A stretch of 64,000 nt of DNA from Dichetophora obliterata (GCA_963920525.1 OY986435.1:275240848-275304847); one strand, 5' to 3'; positions 23,449 to 36,722 are shown, counted from the stretch's first letter. Notes: a model not told the origin generated them from the letters alone. A program made the numbers and translations.

Positions 23449-24734
23449 TTGGGGGTTGGAATTAATTTTAAAGGTTTTTTTTCGGTTTTTGAGCATTTAT
23501 TTAGAAACAACGGTACAATGTATATTATTCAAAGTATTGTCCATCGTTAGCTACAACATTCTCCCATCTTTCTGGCAGCATATGGATTCCGCGCCGGAAG
23601 AACGATTCGTCTTTTGAGGCAATCCACGAATCGACTCATTTTTTGGTATCCTCGTAAGAAGTGAAGCGCTGCTCAGCCAAGCCATGCGTCATCGATCTGA
23701 ATAGGTGGTAGTCGGAAGGGGCTATGTCTGGGCTATAAGGCGGGTGGGGTAGCACATCCCAATTCAGCGCCTCCAACGTTTCCTTGACGGTTCTTGCAAC
23801 ATGTGGCCGTGCGTTGTCATGTTGAAAAACCACTTTGTCGTGTCTTTTGGCATATTCCGGCCGTTTAACCTTTAATGCTCGGCTCAATTGCATCAATTGT
23901 TGTTGATAGCGTTCCCCAGTGATGGTTTCGTTAGGTTTTAGCAGCTCATAGTACACGACACCCTTCTGATCCCACCAAATACACAGCATAAGCTTGGCGC
24001 CATGAATATTCGGCTTGGCCCTCGATGTTGATGCATGGCCGGGTGGTCCCCACGATTTTTTTCGCTTAGTATTATCGTAATGGATCCACTTTTCATCGCC
24101 AGTGACAATACGATGCAAAAAACTCTTCCTTTTATGCCGTTGAAGCAGTTGCTCGCACATGCAAAATCGCCGTTCAACGTCTCTCGGCTTCAACTGGTAC
24201 GGCACCCAATTTCCTTGCTTTTGAATCATTACCATGGCCTTCAAGCGTTTGCCGACCGTTGATAAGTCGACTCCCAATGATTCTGACAATTCTTGAAGGG
24301 TTTGACAAGGGTCTTCATCGAGCAAAGCCTCCAATTCCTCATCTTCAAACTTTTTCGGCTGGCCCGGACGCTCTTTGTCTTCCATATCAAAATCACCACT
24401 TTTAAACCGACGGAACCAGTACTCACAAGTAGAAATCGATGGAGCATAGTCCCCGTAAGCCTCAGTAAGCGTGCGTTGTGCTTCAACCGCTTTTTTCTTC
24501 AAATGGAAGCACAAAAGTAAACCTTCCCGCAAATTGAATTTTGTTGGAACGAAAGTCGACATGTTCACAGAGAAAAAAATATATGTTGTTTACACTTCAG
24601 TGGAATGACACATACTGAAAAATGAAGCTTAGACAATGTCCTTTGAAATGAATATAGTCACAGGTGTGCCCGATGCGATCTATTGATAGTTACGCCATCT
24701 CTTAGAAAACCTTTAAAACTAATTCCAACCCCCA
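23449..24734 (-). mobile_element. mariner element, full length
   Basis: A 1286-bp element flanked by TA (23447-23448 and 24735-24736). The TIRs of about 30 bp begin TTGGGGGTTGGAATTA and agree at nearly every position. It encodes one transposase on the minus strand. Length, TIR length and TA duplication are all typical of mariner. Confidence 0.95.
23525..24562 (-). pseudogene. mariner transposase with one stop codon
   Basis: The frame starts at the ATG at 24562 (MSTFVPTKF) and spans 345 codons before TAA at 23525-23527, the usual mariner size. An N-terminal paired-like helix-turn-helix region (CEYWFRRFKSGDF) is followed by the catalytic part: VTGDEKWIHYDN, QHDNARPH and YSPDIAPSDYHLF. The spacing from the second to the third Asp is 34 residues, giving D,D34D. 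The only visible defect is TGA at 23636-23638, where relatives have Trp after KK; the frame continues to GQYFE. Its overall look is closest to mauritiana-like mariners, which I cannot confirm without a tree. A recently dead or even polymorphic copy is possible. Confidence 0.93.
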
Positions 24735-24880
24735 ATACATAATTTTAAAATATCCATTGTTAAAAATCGAACGAACCATTTAGAATCTCAGTTTAAAATG
24801 GAAGTTTTTAAAATGAAAATAAACGTTTTACTATTTCATTTTAAAATGTTCGTTTTTAAAATTAAAATAAACGTTAGAAG

Positions 24881-27800
24881 TGCAAATCTGGGATAAATGT
24901 TTTTAAAAGTAGCTTGTTTCTGCCACTTTTGAAAATGTTGTTTTCTCTGTGCATAATCCAAAAACAAAATCAATTTTCGAATTGAGGGTTTTCTTCAATT
25001 AAACTAACTTATAAACTAAATAAAATTTTAAAATTTGTGCTTCGCTAGGAAATAATTTTAGATGCGCAGAACAGTTTCGAAAAAAAAAATTAAAATCACT
25101 CAACCCATATTAGAGATATGATAAGTCAAACATTTTTCAACCAATATGTTCCATAGGAGCAATTTAAGTTCCATTAACTCTAGCAACTAAGAAATCAAGT
25201 GTACTCTTTTCACTGCTTTCTACTTGTTACACCATCACACTTGATCTTTCAGTGAAGGGAAACGTCAGACTTCAAATCCGCCATACATTCTCTTATTTTA
25301 AGTATTCCCTTATGCATGTCTGTGAAAAAGTTCAGAAAATTCAGACTTTATACTATTTCAACACTTCTATACCCAAACAGCCAAAATATTTCTTTGTGTC
25401 CATCTCGCCCAACCTCACCACTTCTTTCTACTGCCTCCCCTATACAATTTTATGCAAATTGGCAAAAAGAAAGTGGTGAAGAAATCATGCTGCTGTCAAT
25501 GGTCATTATAATTTTTATTCTGCTTCCTTTACGCCGAAGCTGGTTTTTGTGCTTTTCTTTTGTTGTTTGGTTTTTGGATTTTTGCTTCAAACTTGTTTGT
25601 CCTGAGCTGCAAAAAATAAATTGCGTAGTTTTTTTTTAAATTATTTTTGCACGTTCTTATATAGTATAAAATTCCTTATCTATTTTTGCGCTGCTGTACT
25701 TTAATGCTTTCTTTGTCTTTGCCTTCGTCACGATAGGACTCTGCAACGTAGAACCGTTGCTGCCATTGCTGCTAATGGCGACTATGTCTAGCGACCGCTT
25801 GCCCAGCAAATGCTGGGGCTTCAAAAACGTGGCGAAAAGTCCATTAAACTATAATTTATTTGTAATCTCAGTTGGCGGCGCAGTTGGCAGCCCAGCAGCG
25901 TTCAAATAATAACCCTTTTACATGCAATGTGAAGAAAATAAAAATGGCTGTCTTTCGGCTCACTGCGGTGGCCATAAGCTGCAGCCAGCCCATCATCGTT
26001 ATCAGAATCAGCAACGGCAATGTTTGGTGTGGACTTTGGTCGGTATCCTTTGCAGGAAGTGTAGAATTAAGAAGTTCGCCTTATGCCGTGTCTGCCTTTT
26101 GCAAGGATCCCGTTTTTTTCCAATTTTTTTTTTTTGAGTCATTGTCTGAGGGTTAGAAATGAGGGCATTGAAACGTTAAGTGGCTGCATGGGCGGATGTC
26201 TCCTAGGAAGGACATTGTAATTTAAGGAAGCAGTTTATGCTTGTACTGCAACGAGAAAACAGTTAAATTCGGCTTTGCAAGGCAATCAGTGCTAAGTGTA
26301 GTTTAAGCATTAGCAAAAATGAGATTAGTTTTACGTCTGTATAAATTTATGTTTTCAGAAAAAGTTAATTTTACAAAATTTTTTACAGAATCTCATAAAA
26401 AAAAACCTTCGATTTTCAAAACTAAGGCTTAGCTTCTTTATTTAAAAATAGAGCAGTTAGAAATCGAGAAAACATTTGTTAAACTCCTTTAGTATTCGTG
26501 TAACTTTTGGGTTAATATTTTTTTATTAGCATTGTTTGTATGCATTTAACTTGTGAAAACCTTTTCGTATTTTGCGTACCTTACTTTTTAGATCAATTTT
26601 AAACTCTTTTCCAACTTCTAGCAAGCTCTGGCAGTCGTCAAAAAGAAAACAAAGCAAATTTCTACAAAATCCTGCAAGCAGGCTACTTTTGCGGCACTCC
26701 AACTATTTCAACTGATAAAACATCATCCATCTCCATCCTTTCCTAACATCCTCACACGCTGCTGGTGGCTGCAATAAACTTCAGGAATGCGGTGGTATGG
26801 CAAACATTTTACTCGAACAGAGCAAATTAATGAGCAGCAACAAAAGGAACATATTTTTCACCACTAAAACTCAACTGAATGCATTTCCTTGCATAATTTT
26901 GTTTTTTATTTCTTGCTTTTTCTTCTTAGACTTTAGTGGCTACTTTAAAGACCAGTTATACCAACAAATTTAATGGTATTTCTTTGGTAAGCTAGCTATT
27001 TTTGTTTAGTGGTTTTTGGTTTTCCATTATATTTTAGGTTGATTCTTTTTTTATTTTGCTGAGTTAAGCATTTAATGTTGGCGATTTTCTGCATTTGCAA
27101 GGAGTTTTCGTTGTTATAACGATTGAAGTTGATTTAGCAAGAAGCACTTTAAAGTTAGCCTGAACATTTTTTAACTACAATAAATAGTAACTGAATTATG
27201 TGTATATACGTTTATCTTCATTAAAAACTTTCCTAATGTGAGTGGTTAGAATAGACATAATTATTTTGAGGCAAGTTCTGAATTTGTAATGTTTCGACAA
27301 TGCGTTATACAAAGGTGTTTTCGATTACTTTGTTATTTATTAATTAAGGAAAATTATATATATATATATATATTTTTTGAATTATTTACCAAGTCCCAAG
27401 TAACCTAGTCCACTCTCTAATTTAGTATTTTTTTTTCTTTTTCATATCTTAATGAGTTATTTGAATATTTAATAGTAGTTTTTCCTCAACAAATTAAATG
27501 TTTAAAGCCAAAGCAACACTTTATTAAAATAATTTATATGTTCTAGTAGTTATGTATTGAAATAACAAATCTCTGTATCTATTCATTTGTCAAGCGATCA
27601 TGTTCGGTGATTAATACTTCAATAAAATTAATTCATTCATTCATTTTAAAACTCGTTTTGGGTAAGGAGCTATGCAAAACCAGAAAAAGATATCGATGAT
27701 CTGAGACCAAAGACTAGCTTTCTTGAAAGTCTACGTAAGAGTTGTTTTTTAATATTTTACTAAACCTAGGACAATAAATTTATCTGTTGCTCGTTTCTGT

Positions 27801-29732
27801 AACTCATAACGATCGCACACGGTGTTCGGGATGGCCAAATTGGTTTGCTAAAAATGACGACTTTACACCTAGAAAATAGATTAGTGGAGCTAATTTTTTG
27901 TTAGGTCTTTTGCATTTTTGCTGTCATAAAACTTTTTGCTTAATAGAAGCATCATTCTGTAGTGAAAAATAAAAATTTTTATCTATGGCAGATATTCGTG
28001 TAAGCAAATAAAAAGATCTAACACATTTCTTAAGGAAACCTTATCGAATGATTAATCATCGATTAATCGAATCTCTCAATCAAATGGCAGCTTATATTAC
28101 AAAGTAACATATGCCACGACCAACACTTTGTTTCTTTATATAATTTGTAGTTTTTAATCCAATTAGAACAATATTTCAATTTTTTTATTTTTTGTCACAA
28201 TTCTTTATATATTAAAATTTATAAAAGCCATTTAAAGCTCAAATTCCATTTTTTGTTGCATTATTCAATCATATTACCCAATTGAAAATTGCTAATATTA
28301 TATTAAACTATTTTGATATTCTTAATTCTTAGTTAAACATGGACCTTTAAATTATATCAATTGTTATGAAAAATATAATCTTTAATCTGAAGCAAATAAA
28401 GGAATATCCTGACTTCAATTTTATAGTCAGGATATTATACAAAAAAATGGTTGCTTGTGTAAATTATAATGATAGTGGAGAACCAATGTTTGTATTGATA
28501 AAAAGTTATGTTACCGTTAGTTTCATCTTAAAACATATATTTTATTATCTTACAAACTATTGAAACATTATATTTTGGTAAACATTATTTTGCTTACAAT
28601 GTTAATGTTACTAATATTAAATTCTTACTTGATGTAAATTTAATAAAATGTGATCACACATCTCACATTACCAGATATGCATCTGGGAAATCTTCAATTG
28701 TATGGGATTATTGACAAAATAAATATCTAATAAAAACTGTTTTTAAATATTTTGTATAGAAGTATTACGAAAATACTGAGATTATTCGGAGTGAAATTCA
28801 GTTGGTGGAAATCAAATTTGGTCTGGGGGATAATTTAATTCAGTTGAAATATATGCTTGCATGTCAGTTGTGGCAGCCAATTTACTAAAATACCAATCTA
28901 TTTTTCGGTAACATGTTGTGATATTCAGTAAGAAAAAGCACCGGATTTGGTTATGCTTGCCAATATTTGTTCATAATTACATGGAAATTTTAAACGGTAA
29001 TCAAAAAGTTTGTTAATGTTACTACAAATATTAAGTTGCTGCAACCTCAAAAATTCAGTTGGGCAATTTTTAGTAGCAGTAATCAATTCGTTTTATTAGT
29101 GTAGGAACTGCCTGGAAACTCTTCTTAGGTATCACTTACATTACTTAAATCCGAGTTTCTTTTGACGCGATCAGCCATTGATTAAACAGTGCTATTGTCC
29201 CGAATCCCTTTTTTTTTTTAGAAATTCAAGTTTAAATTCCAAAACTTCAAGAATTTATTTATTGTTAGCATGCAAGAGGGTAATGAGTAAACAAAATCCT
29301 TTTTGTATGTTATTCAAAATTATTTTAAATATCCAATGTTCTTATTGCTTTACAATAATTGGAAAAAATAATCAATCAATTTTATTCGCAAAAAATTATA
29401 AATGTTCAGTAGAGAACTCGACAACAGCTTTCATAAATCTCACTGGATACGATTTAGTGTCGTTGATTTTATAGCGATCCTAATTAATTTCGAACTCGTG
29501 ATGGAGTGATTTTCCACTTTGTTCTGACTAATAACCCAATCCGTGTACATAGTTGAAAAATTGAAGAAATTGTTTTAGTTGGTCAACCAAAACATGAAAT
29601 TTAAAGGTTATGGATATTTTACAAGTTAGAAAAAATTCTTAAACTATAACGACCCTTCTTCACACTGCTTCTGTTGAACGTGGCTTTCAAACAAATGTAA
29701 ACACTGCACACGAATACTTTGAAACCAAGTTT
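24881..29732. other. no gene recognised
   Basis: This is the longest stretch without an identifiable element. 25700-26200 is less AT-rich (GTTGGCGGCGCAGTTGGCAG) with open frames of 94 and 71 codons and no recognisable domain. A (TA)n run is at 27354-27373. If a host regulatory or intronic sequence is present in this window, this is the most likely place, but nothing in it proves that. Confidence 0.45.
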
Positions 29733-30171
29733 TTTTTTACGTAGAATTACGTCTTACAGTGCGGTTTGTATGGGGGTTATTTCAAAAAATTTTTCAAGCA
29801 CATTTAAGGATTGTAGTTGAGGATTTAGTTGAGTTGGGCTATACCTACAGTCTTTAATATTAATCTTATAAAGAAAAAATATATGCCAAAAAATCCGTTA
29901 GAGTACGAATAAAACGAAAATCTAACTTTTGGTTTTTTTTTTTTTTATTTTTTTTATTTTATTATTAATTCATTACAAATTTTTATTTCACACTATTCTA
30001 CTTATGCCTCAGCGCTAAAAAGCTTGATAGAGGCTAGAAGGCAACTTATTTACTAAGTAATAAATATTTAAATATTAGTTTACACAATATAAGTTTACGC
30101 AAATAATACATTAGTTTAAACAAATTTCAAATAATAACAAATTACATTCAATATATATTCATGCATAGTGT

Positions 30172-33092
30172 TCATTGTTGGTAGTTCGATGTCTCAAAAC
30201 GCAAGAATGAATCAATATTTTGCAATAAAAATTTTTTTACACTTGATTTGAAGCAAGATAAAGATCGGACGCTCTTTAAGTTATTAGGTAGATTGTTATA
30301 CTCATTTGGCCCAGCAAAAGAGACACGTTGCTTAGTTAATTCCAAACGACACCTGACTATCTGAAGATGCAACGCTTGCCTCGTAACTCGATTTGTGTGC
30401 ACCATGTTTTGCTGAAATTGAAGGGTATGTGTTCCTATACCCCGTATGGTTTTAAAAACGTATAGTAAGAGTTGAAGCTTATATAGACCTTTTACTGGAA
30501 GTACATTTTTTGCAAAATCTTTATATAAACTCGTCGTACTGTGTCTCAAAGGAAGATCAAAAACAATTTTGAGGGCCTTTTTCTGTGCAATTTGCAAAGA
30601 CTTTAAGTAACAATTAGTTTTACTACCATACACTATAGGAAGATAGGTTAAGTGAGAATGAACCAGGGATTGATAAAGCATCATTTTTGTTTCTGTATTC
30701 AACTTATTTTTAAATTTGTACAAGATACCAATTCCTGATGATATCTTACTTTTCAATCTCTTGATGTGACAATCCCACCTCATGTTTTGACTAAAGGTCA
30801 TTCCTAAGTATTTAACGCTTTCAGACTCTTGGATTAAATTTTGGTCAATTTGTACAGTGAATACTTCATCAATTCTGTAGTTTGATGGCTTAAATCTTAC
30901 TAAATTTGTTTTATCTTTATTTAAGACCAATAAGTTGATTCGTGCAAATTCTGAAAGAATTGCAGCATCATATTCAATTTGTGTCCTTAGAACCTCAAGA
31001 TGTTTATATTTGTAAAAAAGGCATACGTCATCTGCAAACATGAACAGTTTGCCATTGAAATTTATGTTTTTTAAGTCATTAATGTAGATTTTAAAAAGTA
31101 AAGGCCCAAGGACACTACCTTGTGGAACGCCACACGTCACGGGCAACATACTACTTTTAGACCTCCCTATCTGTACAAATTGCTTTCTATTACTTAAATA
31201 ATCCTTAAAAAGATCTAGAGTTGATGAGTTAAGCCCAAGAATATCCAGTTTAGAAATCAGTATTTCATGGTCAACTAAATCGAACGCCTTCGAGAAGTCA
31301 AAGAAAACACCCGCAACACCCTTGTGGCCTTCATCAAGGCCACAGCAAATATACTCAATGACATTCACTACTGCCTCCTCAGTTCCAGCGCCTTTCCTAA
31401 AACCATATTGCCGATTAAACAAAACATAATTACGATCCAGATAATCTGTTAACTGCTCATACATAATCTTTTCAAAAATTTGATCGATGATAGAAAGAAT
31501 TGAAATCGGGCGAAAGTTTTGTATTTCATTGGACTGAACACCCTTAGGAATAGGAGTCACTTTGTGTATTTTCAGTATGTCAGGATATATTGACTCTTCG
31601 ATCATGCGACTGAAAATATCTGCAATTATATTACAGCAAAGAGCTTTCTTTGAGAGCAACATCTTTGGTGTAATTTTATCAAAACCAGGACTCTTGTTCG
31701 TTTTAAGGTTTTCCAGGATATTCTCTATTTTAACCCTATCAACTGCAGTAAGTCTAAAGTTATCGTTCGTCGGAAATAAAGTACGAAAAAAATTGCAGTC
31801 ATCATCCGCTTCTCTAACTATGTTAATTTTCATATTATGAACTACATTATAGAAATAGTTGTTAAGCTTATCAGCCTTTTCATTATCTGAAGATAAAATA
31901 ACATCATTTTCATCTACTAAATTTATAGAGTTAGAAGTTTTTTTACCCAGTTGTTTATTAATAAAGTCCCATGCTTTTCTCATATCTCCATTACAAAACC
32001 TTAAATTATATGAATAATAGTCGTTCCGTAGTTGTTTACAACACGTATTTATAATTTTACTTATTCTTTTAAGCCGTTTTGAAATAGTTTCATTATTTCT
32101 ATCTTTCCTTCTTGCTCTCAATAATTTTGTTTTATAATTGATAAGACCTAGTAAAGAATCAGTCATCCAAGGGTTGATTTTATGTTTGATATTGACATCT
32201 TTTGTACTAATGGTTGTACACTGTTCAGCTGCCAACGAAAGCATGTTAATGAGATTCTCACATTTAGCTGACGAGCTATTTGAAAGATTGCAATTATAAA
32301 GATTTTGCTCTAAGATATTTCCAAATTTATCATAATCAAAGCATATTTTCTTCTCCGAAACGGTTTCTTTGTGGTTGACAATTAAATCAAGCGCACACAT
32401 TATAAAATTGTGATCTGTAAAATTAGATTCAATAGAACTTATTTTTATACTAATTGATAAATTACTAAAAACACAATCTATACAAGACATACTCAAAGGT
32501 CTGGTTATAAGATTATGGCAAGATGCAAAATTATACTCAGAAAAAGTATCCAAAAGCTGTTTACTCAAGTTATTAGTACAATCTATATCAACATTAAAAT
32601 CTCCAGCAAATATGCAAGGTGAGTTGTGAGTTTCTGGTAGTATAGATTCAAGATTTATATAAAAATTTTGCATGGAACACTTCTGTGATCTGTACAACGA
32701 AGTTATGACAAGCGGTTGCTATCAATTTGAACATTTGGAAGAGATATCATTATTAAATCCAAAAAATCTCTACTCTGATTCAACAATACTTTATGCTTTA
32801 CTTCTTTGTTAATATAGATAGAGGTCCCTCCAAACCCATCATTCCTACAGCAATGGACAGAGTTATATTCAGGTATAAAATATAAATCCGTACAATGTGC
32901 ATCAAACCAAGTTTCTTGTACTGCAATTACAGTTGGCAGTTTTGAAAATTTGCACAATTCATTTTTAAATGTGTTAAATTTGTTAAGAGAAGAAATACTT
33001 CTTACGTTTATCGACAGGAAATTAAAAAGTTTTGAATTATGTTCATTTATATTAAGATTATATGAATTTAGATTTGAAAAATAAGAGTTCAT
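30172..33092 (-). pseudogene. LINE endonuclease-reverse transcriptase with one frameshift
   Basis: The APE endonuclease starts in 32703-33092 (LSINVRSISS, VIAVQETWFD) and continues, after a one-base frame change near 32720, into a frame of about 840 codons. That frame holds the rest of the endonuclease (FAGDFNVDID, FTDHNF) and a reverse transcriptase with TPIPKG, NFRPISILS, GFRKGAGTEEA, FFDFSKAFDLVDHEIL, GVPQGSVLGPLLF and the catalytic FADD at 31027-31038. The thumb and C-terminal region follow to the stop at 30172. Apart from the frameshift I see no damage, so this copy is young compared with most of the window. Confidence 0.92.
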
Positions 33093-33155
33093 TAAAATTT
33101 ATTATAAGAGTATTCAAATTTAAAAAAAAGAAATAATAAAATAATAAATTGATAA

Positions 33156-33887
33156 TTAAATTTGTGGTGACCTGTGTCTGCCATTACCATCATCATCATC
33201 ATCTTCGTCAGCTATATGATTTCTGCTTCTTCTAGATGTGCCTCCAGCATATTTGCTAAGCAAATTATCCACATCATCCATTGTTTTCAAAATAATATAT
33301 CTGAAATTAGCATCTCTCTTTGCAAATACGTTTCCACCTCTAGCGTACACAAACTTGAAACCTACAGCTCGCAAAGACTTTGCATGATTAAGGATCTCAA
33401 GTGATTCTTTGCACAAATAGTCATTGACGTAAACATTCTTAAACTCATTGATCGTTTTTAATTTAGATTTTCCATCCATAAAAGCTTTCTTTGACTTCTT
33501 ACTGTTGAATTTAACAACAATTGATTTATTGGTTGATCTTTCGTTTTTTCTAAGTACATAAACATCCTCTATATCGACTTCACTGATATCTGCATCTGTT
33601 TTCTTAGCGACATCTAACACTATATCAATAGCTTTTACTTCATTACTGATGTCAACATTGTTTATGACACAGTCGTTTTGTACTCTGACAACGTTTAACA
33701 ATTTAACTGTGGATTTTAATTGCCTTATTTCACCTCGCAGAGTGTCATTTTCTTTTTCCAATTTTGCAACTTTTTGCGTGTTTAGTTTAACACCTTTTAG
33801 AATTTCGTCGTATTGGGATGACATAAATTGAATTGACTCATTGATTTTGTTCAATTGAGATAATTTACAAATTTGACCTTCTTTCAG
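33156..33887 (-). pseudogene. LINE ORF1 protein, N-terminus missing
   Basis: About 240 residues. A coiled coil comes first (heptads around VAKLEKENDTLRGEIRQL), then a domain with DADISEVDIEDVYVLRK and SIVVKFNSKKSKKAF. This layout is known from ORF1 proteins of several LINE clades and resembles baculovirus FP25K-like domains found in them. The end is acidic then basic (DEDDDDDGNGRH). The frame extends into segment A sequence (TTG CTG TTT TGT GAC), so the true start is absent. ORF2 begins 64 bp downstream. Confidence 0.8.
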
Positions 33888-33999
33888 AAAGTCACAAAAC
33901 AGCAAAATCTTTGAAGAAAATATTTATATATACGTATGAGAAATACTGTTTCAGTAGCTCCCAGCAAACATTTTATGAGCCTTCAAAAAATATGACTCT

Positions 34000-35015
34000 A
34001 AAATGCGTCATTTATGTGAGTGTTTTATGAGTGTTAATAAAAATGAGTCATAAGAGAGTCTTTTTTACGCGTGATTTATGAGTGTTAATAAAAAGGAATC
34101 ATAAAAGAATACTTTTTATGAGTGTTTTATGAGTGCTCATAAAAAGGATTCATAAAATAATCCTTTCTATGCATATTTTATGAGTGTTCATAAAATGGAG
34201 TCATAAAAGAATACTTTTTATGCGTGTTTTATGAGTGCATATTAAAAGGACTCATACAAGAATCTTTTTTATGCATATTTTATGAGCGTTCATAAAAAAG
34301 ACTCAAAAATGAATCTTTTTTATGCATGTTTTATGAGTGTTCATAAAACGGAGTCATAAAAGAATACTTTTTATGTGAGATTTATGAGTGCTCATAAAAA
34401 GGACTCATAAAGAATCCTTTTTATGCATGTTTTGTGAGTGTTCATGAAAAGAAATCATAAAATAATCCTTTTTTATGCATGTTTTATGAGTGTTCATAAA
34501 ATGGAGTCATAAAAGAATACTTTTAATGCATGTTTTATGAGTGCCTATAAAAAGGATTCATACAAGAATCTATTTTGTGCATGTTTTATGAGTGTTCATA
34601 AAAATAACTCATAAATGAATCCTTTTTATGCATGTTTTATGAGTGTTCATAAAACGGAGTCGTAAAAGAATACTTTTTATGTGAGACTTATGAGTGCTCA
34701 TATAAAGGACTCATAAAAGAATCCTTTTTATGCATGTTTTGTGAGTGCTCATAAAAAGGACTTATAAAATAATCCTTTTTATGCATGTTTGATGACTGTC
34801 CATAAAATGGAGTCATAAAAGAATACTTTTTATGAGTGCATATAAAAAGGACTCATACAAGAATCTTTTTTATGCATGTTTTATGAGTGTTCATAAAAGA
34901 GACTCATAACAGAATCCTTTTTATGCATGTTTTATGAGTGTTCATAAAATGGAGTCATAAAAGTCTCTCTTTATGAGTGTTTTATGACAAATCATAAAAA
35001 AGACTCATAAGGCAG
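34000..35015 (+). repeat. tandem array, about 51-bp unit, about 20 copies
   Basis: The consensus is approximately TTTTATGCATGTTTTATGAG, TGTTCATAAAAAGGACTCAT, AAAAGAATCC. ATGAG and its inverse CTCAT alternate along the unit, so each unit can form a hairpin. The copies differ from one another at several bases each. Confidence 0.9.
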
Positions 35016-36049
35016 TCATTTGTATGCGGAAATGTCATTATTCATCATAGACTAGTAAACGAAAATTGAATCTGACTCCAATGCGTTACGAAAAACATTT
35101 CTATTTGCCCTTAAAATGTAATTCGCGAAGTTCCTGTGATTTTTGTGAATGCAATTTCTGAATAATAAGGCGCTTGCTATGCTGGCGCCACAGTTCGTGG
35201 AATTCCTTTATTCATGAGTTTAAAATATTCATTTTGAATTTGAACGTCGAAGTGCGTGGAAGTAATTTAATTTCTTACTATTATTTAATTATAAATGTTC
35301 ATGGTGAGTTCGTGTCTTTAGTGACGTAATGTCACAAAACTATTATAAATGGATTTGCTGTAACATCAGCTATACGTGGTACGTGAACTAATAATAAGTT
35401 TTCAAATAAAACAAAACTTAACTTATTGTTTTTTTTTCCCTTATACTTTGGCTTTAAAATAGCCCTTAATGCAATATTACTGCTTAATATTCATCAAAGC
35501 TATTTTCTTTTTTCAAAGGTGCATTTTTCCGAAAGTTTAATCACACCGAAAAAGAATTTTCATTAACCTGTGCACGCTGGTTGAAACTGCAAGAGATAGA
35601 GTTAACAAACATTGAAATATCCTTTTTTTATTACTTATACTTTACTTTTAACTGCTTTCTTTCAATATAGGGAAAACAAATAAATGTAATTTGGTTAAGT
35701 TTTTATATTTTTTTTTCTGAATGAATTTAAAACTTTTATTAAAATAAATTTAACGTCCAATATAAATATATAATATTTGAATATGTTTTAATGTTATTTT
35801 TTTATGACTGAATGAATAAAAAATTTAATTAAAATAAATTTAATATATAAAAAAAAATTAATTTTATTGTGTTTCGGATAAAATGTCTTAGATAAAATGT
35901 CACAAATATGATCCTTTTATGATCCGTTTTATGAGCTTTCATAAAAGGGTCATACATTTGCTTTTAGCCTCAGAAAATGTTGGCTAATCTTTTAATAACA
36001 TCAAATCAAAGTCTACAATTTGTGTATAAAAATATCAATTTTCTGAGAC

Positions 36050-36590
36050 TTTAAAGAGTCTTTAATATGGACCTTATGACTTTTAAAATAGTAAATAATA
36101 TGAGTTCTAAAAGAGTTTAATTTATGTTTCCTTACGGATTTCATTACATACGTCTTAAAAAGTGTTAAATATGAGTCTTAAAAGAGTCTTTAACAGGCCT
36201 CGTAAAATAATGATTTATAAGAGTTCTAAAGTAATCTTAATTATGAGTCTTCAAAGAGTCCTTTATATGAGTCTTAAAAGAGTATTACATATGAGTCCTA
36301 AAAGAGTCTTAAGTATGACTCTTGAAAGTATAATTTTTATGAGTTCTAAAAGAGTCTTAATTATGAGTCTTCAAAGAGTAATTTATATGAGTCTTAATAG
36401 AGTTATAAATATTAGTCTTAAAAGCGTCTTTTTTATGGCTCCAAAAAGAAACATAACACAGTCATTGTTATGAATCATATTTTGGAGCCCATAACATACG
36501 AAAAAGTATTAATAAAAGAGTCTTTTTTGAGCGCATTATGACTAAAAAGTCTCATATATATGAGTCTTAAAATAGTCTTTTAAGAGTCAT
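36050..36590 (+). repeat. tandem array, about 28-bp unit
   Basis: The units follow TATGAGTCTTAAAAGAGTCT. The array keeps a frame open for 103 codons (36162-36473: repeated MSLKRVL-like peptides). That is a by-product of unit length, not a gene. It shares the GAGTC/GACTC motif with the larger array at 34000. Confidence 0.85.
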
Positions 36591-36693
36591 AATGTTTGCT
36601 GGGCTGCTTGTGCTGTTGTAGTTGTAGTTGTTTTGGTTTTTGTTGTGGATATTCGTTGGGTTCGCAATCGTGTCGTTTGTTGTTGTGCTGCTT

Positions 36694-36722
36694 TTTTGTT
36701 GTTGTTGTTGTTGTTGTTGTTA
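36694..36722 (+). repeat. (GTT)n microsatellite
   Basis: About nine uninterrupted GTT repeats. In segment B the matching region is CAACAA-rich. Confidence 0.85.

Larger units (their letters stand above)
23290..24880 (+). repeat. AAAATGTTCGTTTTTAAAATG repeat region split by mariner
   Basis: Left (23290-23446) and right (24737-24880) of the mariner there are repeated AATGTTCGTTTTTAAAATG, AAATAAACGTTTTACTATT and AAAAATCGAACGAACCATTT segments, 50-70 bases apart. The mariner inserted at a TA inside one unit. Confidence 0.6.
29933..33887 (-). mobile_element. LINE, 5'-truncated, nearly intact ORF2
   Basis: The 3' end is a poly(A) (T-run on the plus strand from 29933) followed by an AT-rich 3' UTR. 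The element then reads ORF2 (30172-33092) and the C-terminal part of ORF1 (33156-33887) and stops where segment A resumes with AAAGTCACAAAACAGC. Comparison with segment B places both junctions and suggests loss of about 10-20 target bases, with no clear duplication. It looks like a jockey/CR1-group element with a coiled-coil ORF1; the clade needs a tree. Confidence 0.85.
33960..36603. mobile_element. 2.6-kb TIR element packed with tandem repeats
   Basis: The ends are CCCAGCAAACATTTTATGA (left) and the inverse TCATAATGTTTGCTGGG (right). Segment B has the corresponding site without the element, and the comparison gives a 2-bp CT/AG duplication. The left third is an array of about 51-bp units, the right part a second array of about 28-bp units, and the middle (35040-35880) is unique AT-rich sequence. 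No transposase frame. I do not recognise the family. Confidence 0.75.

Noticed and set aside
25872..26156. 94-codon frame in a less AT-rich stretch as a possible host exon
   Set aside because: No domain, no clear splice sites, and an overlapping frame is equally open.
34000..35015. CRISPR-like array
   Set aside because: The repeats are contiguous, diverged and without unique spacers; it is a satellite inside a transposon.
36162..36473. 103-codon frame of repeated MSLKRVL peptides
   Set aside because: It is generated by the 28-bp tandem array; unit length keeps the frame open.
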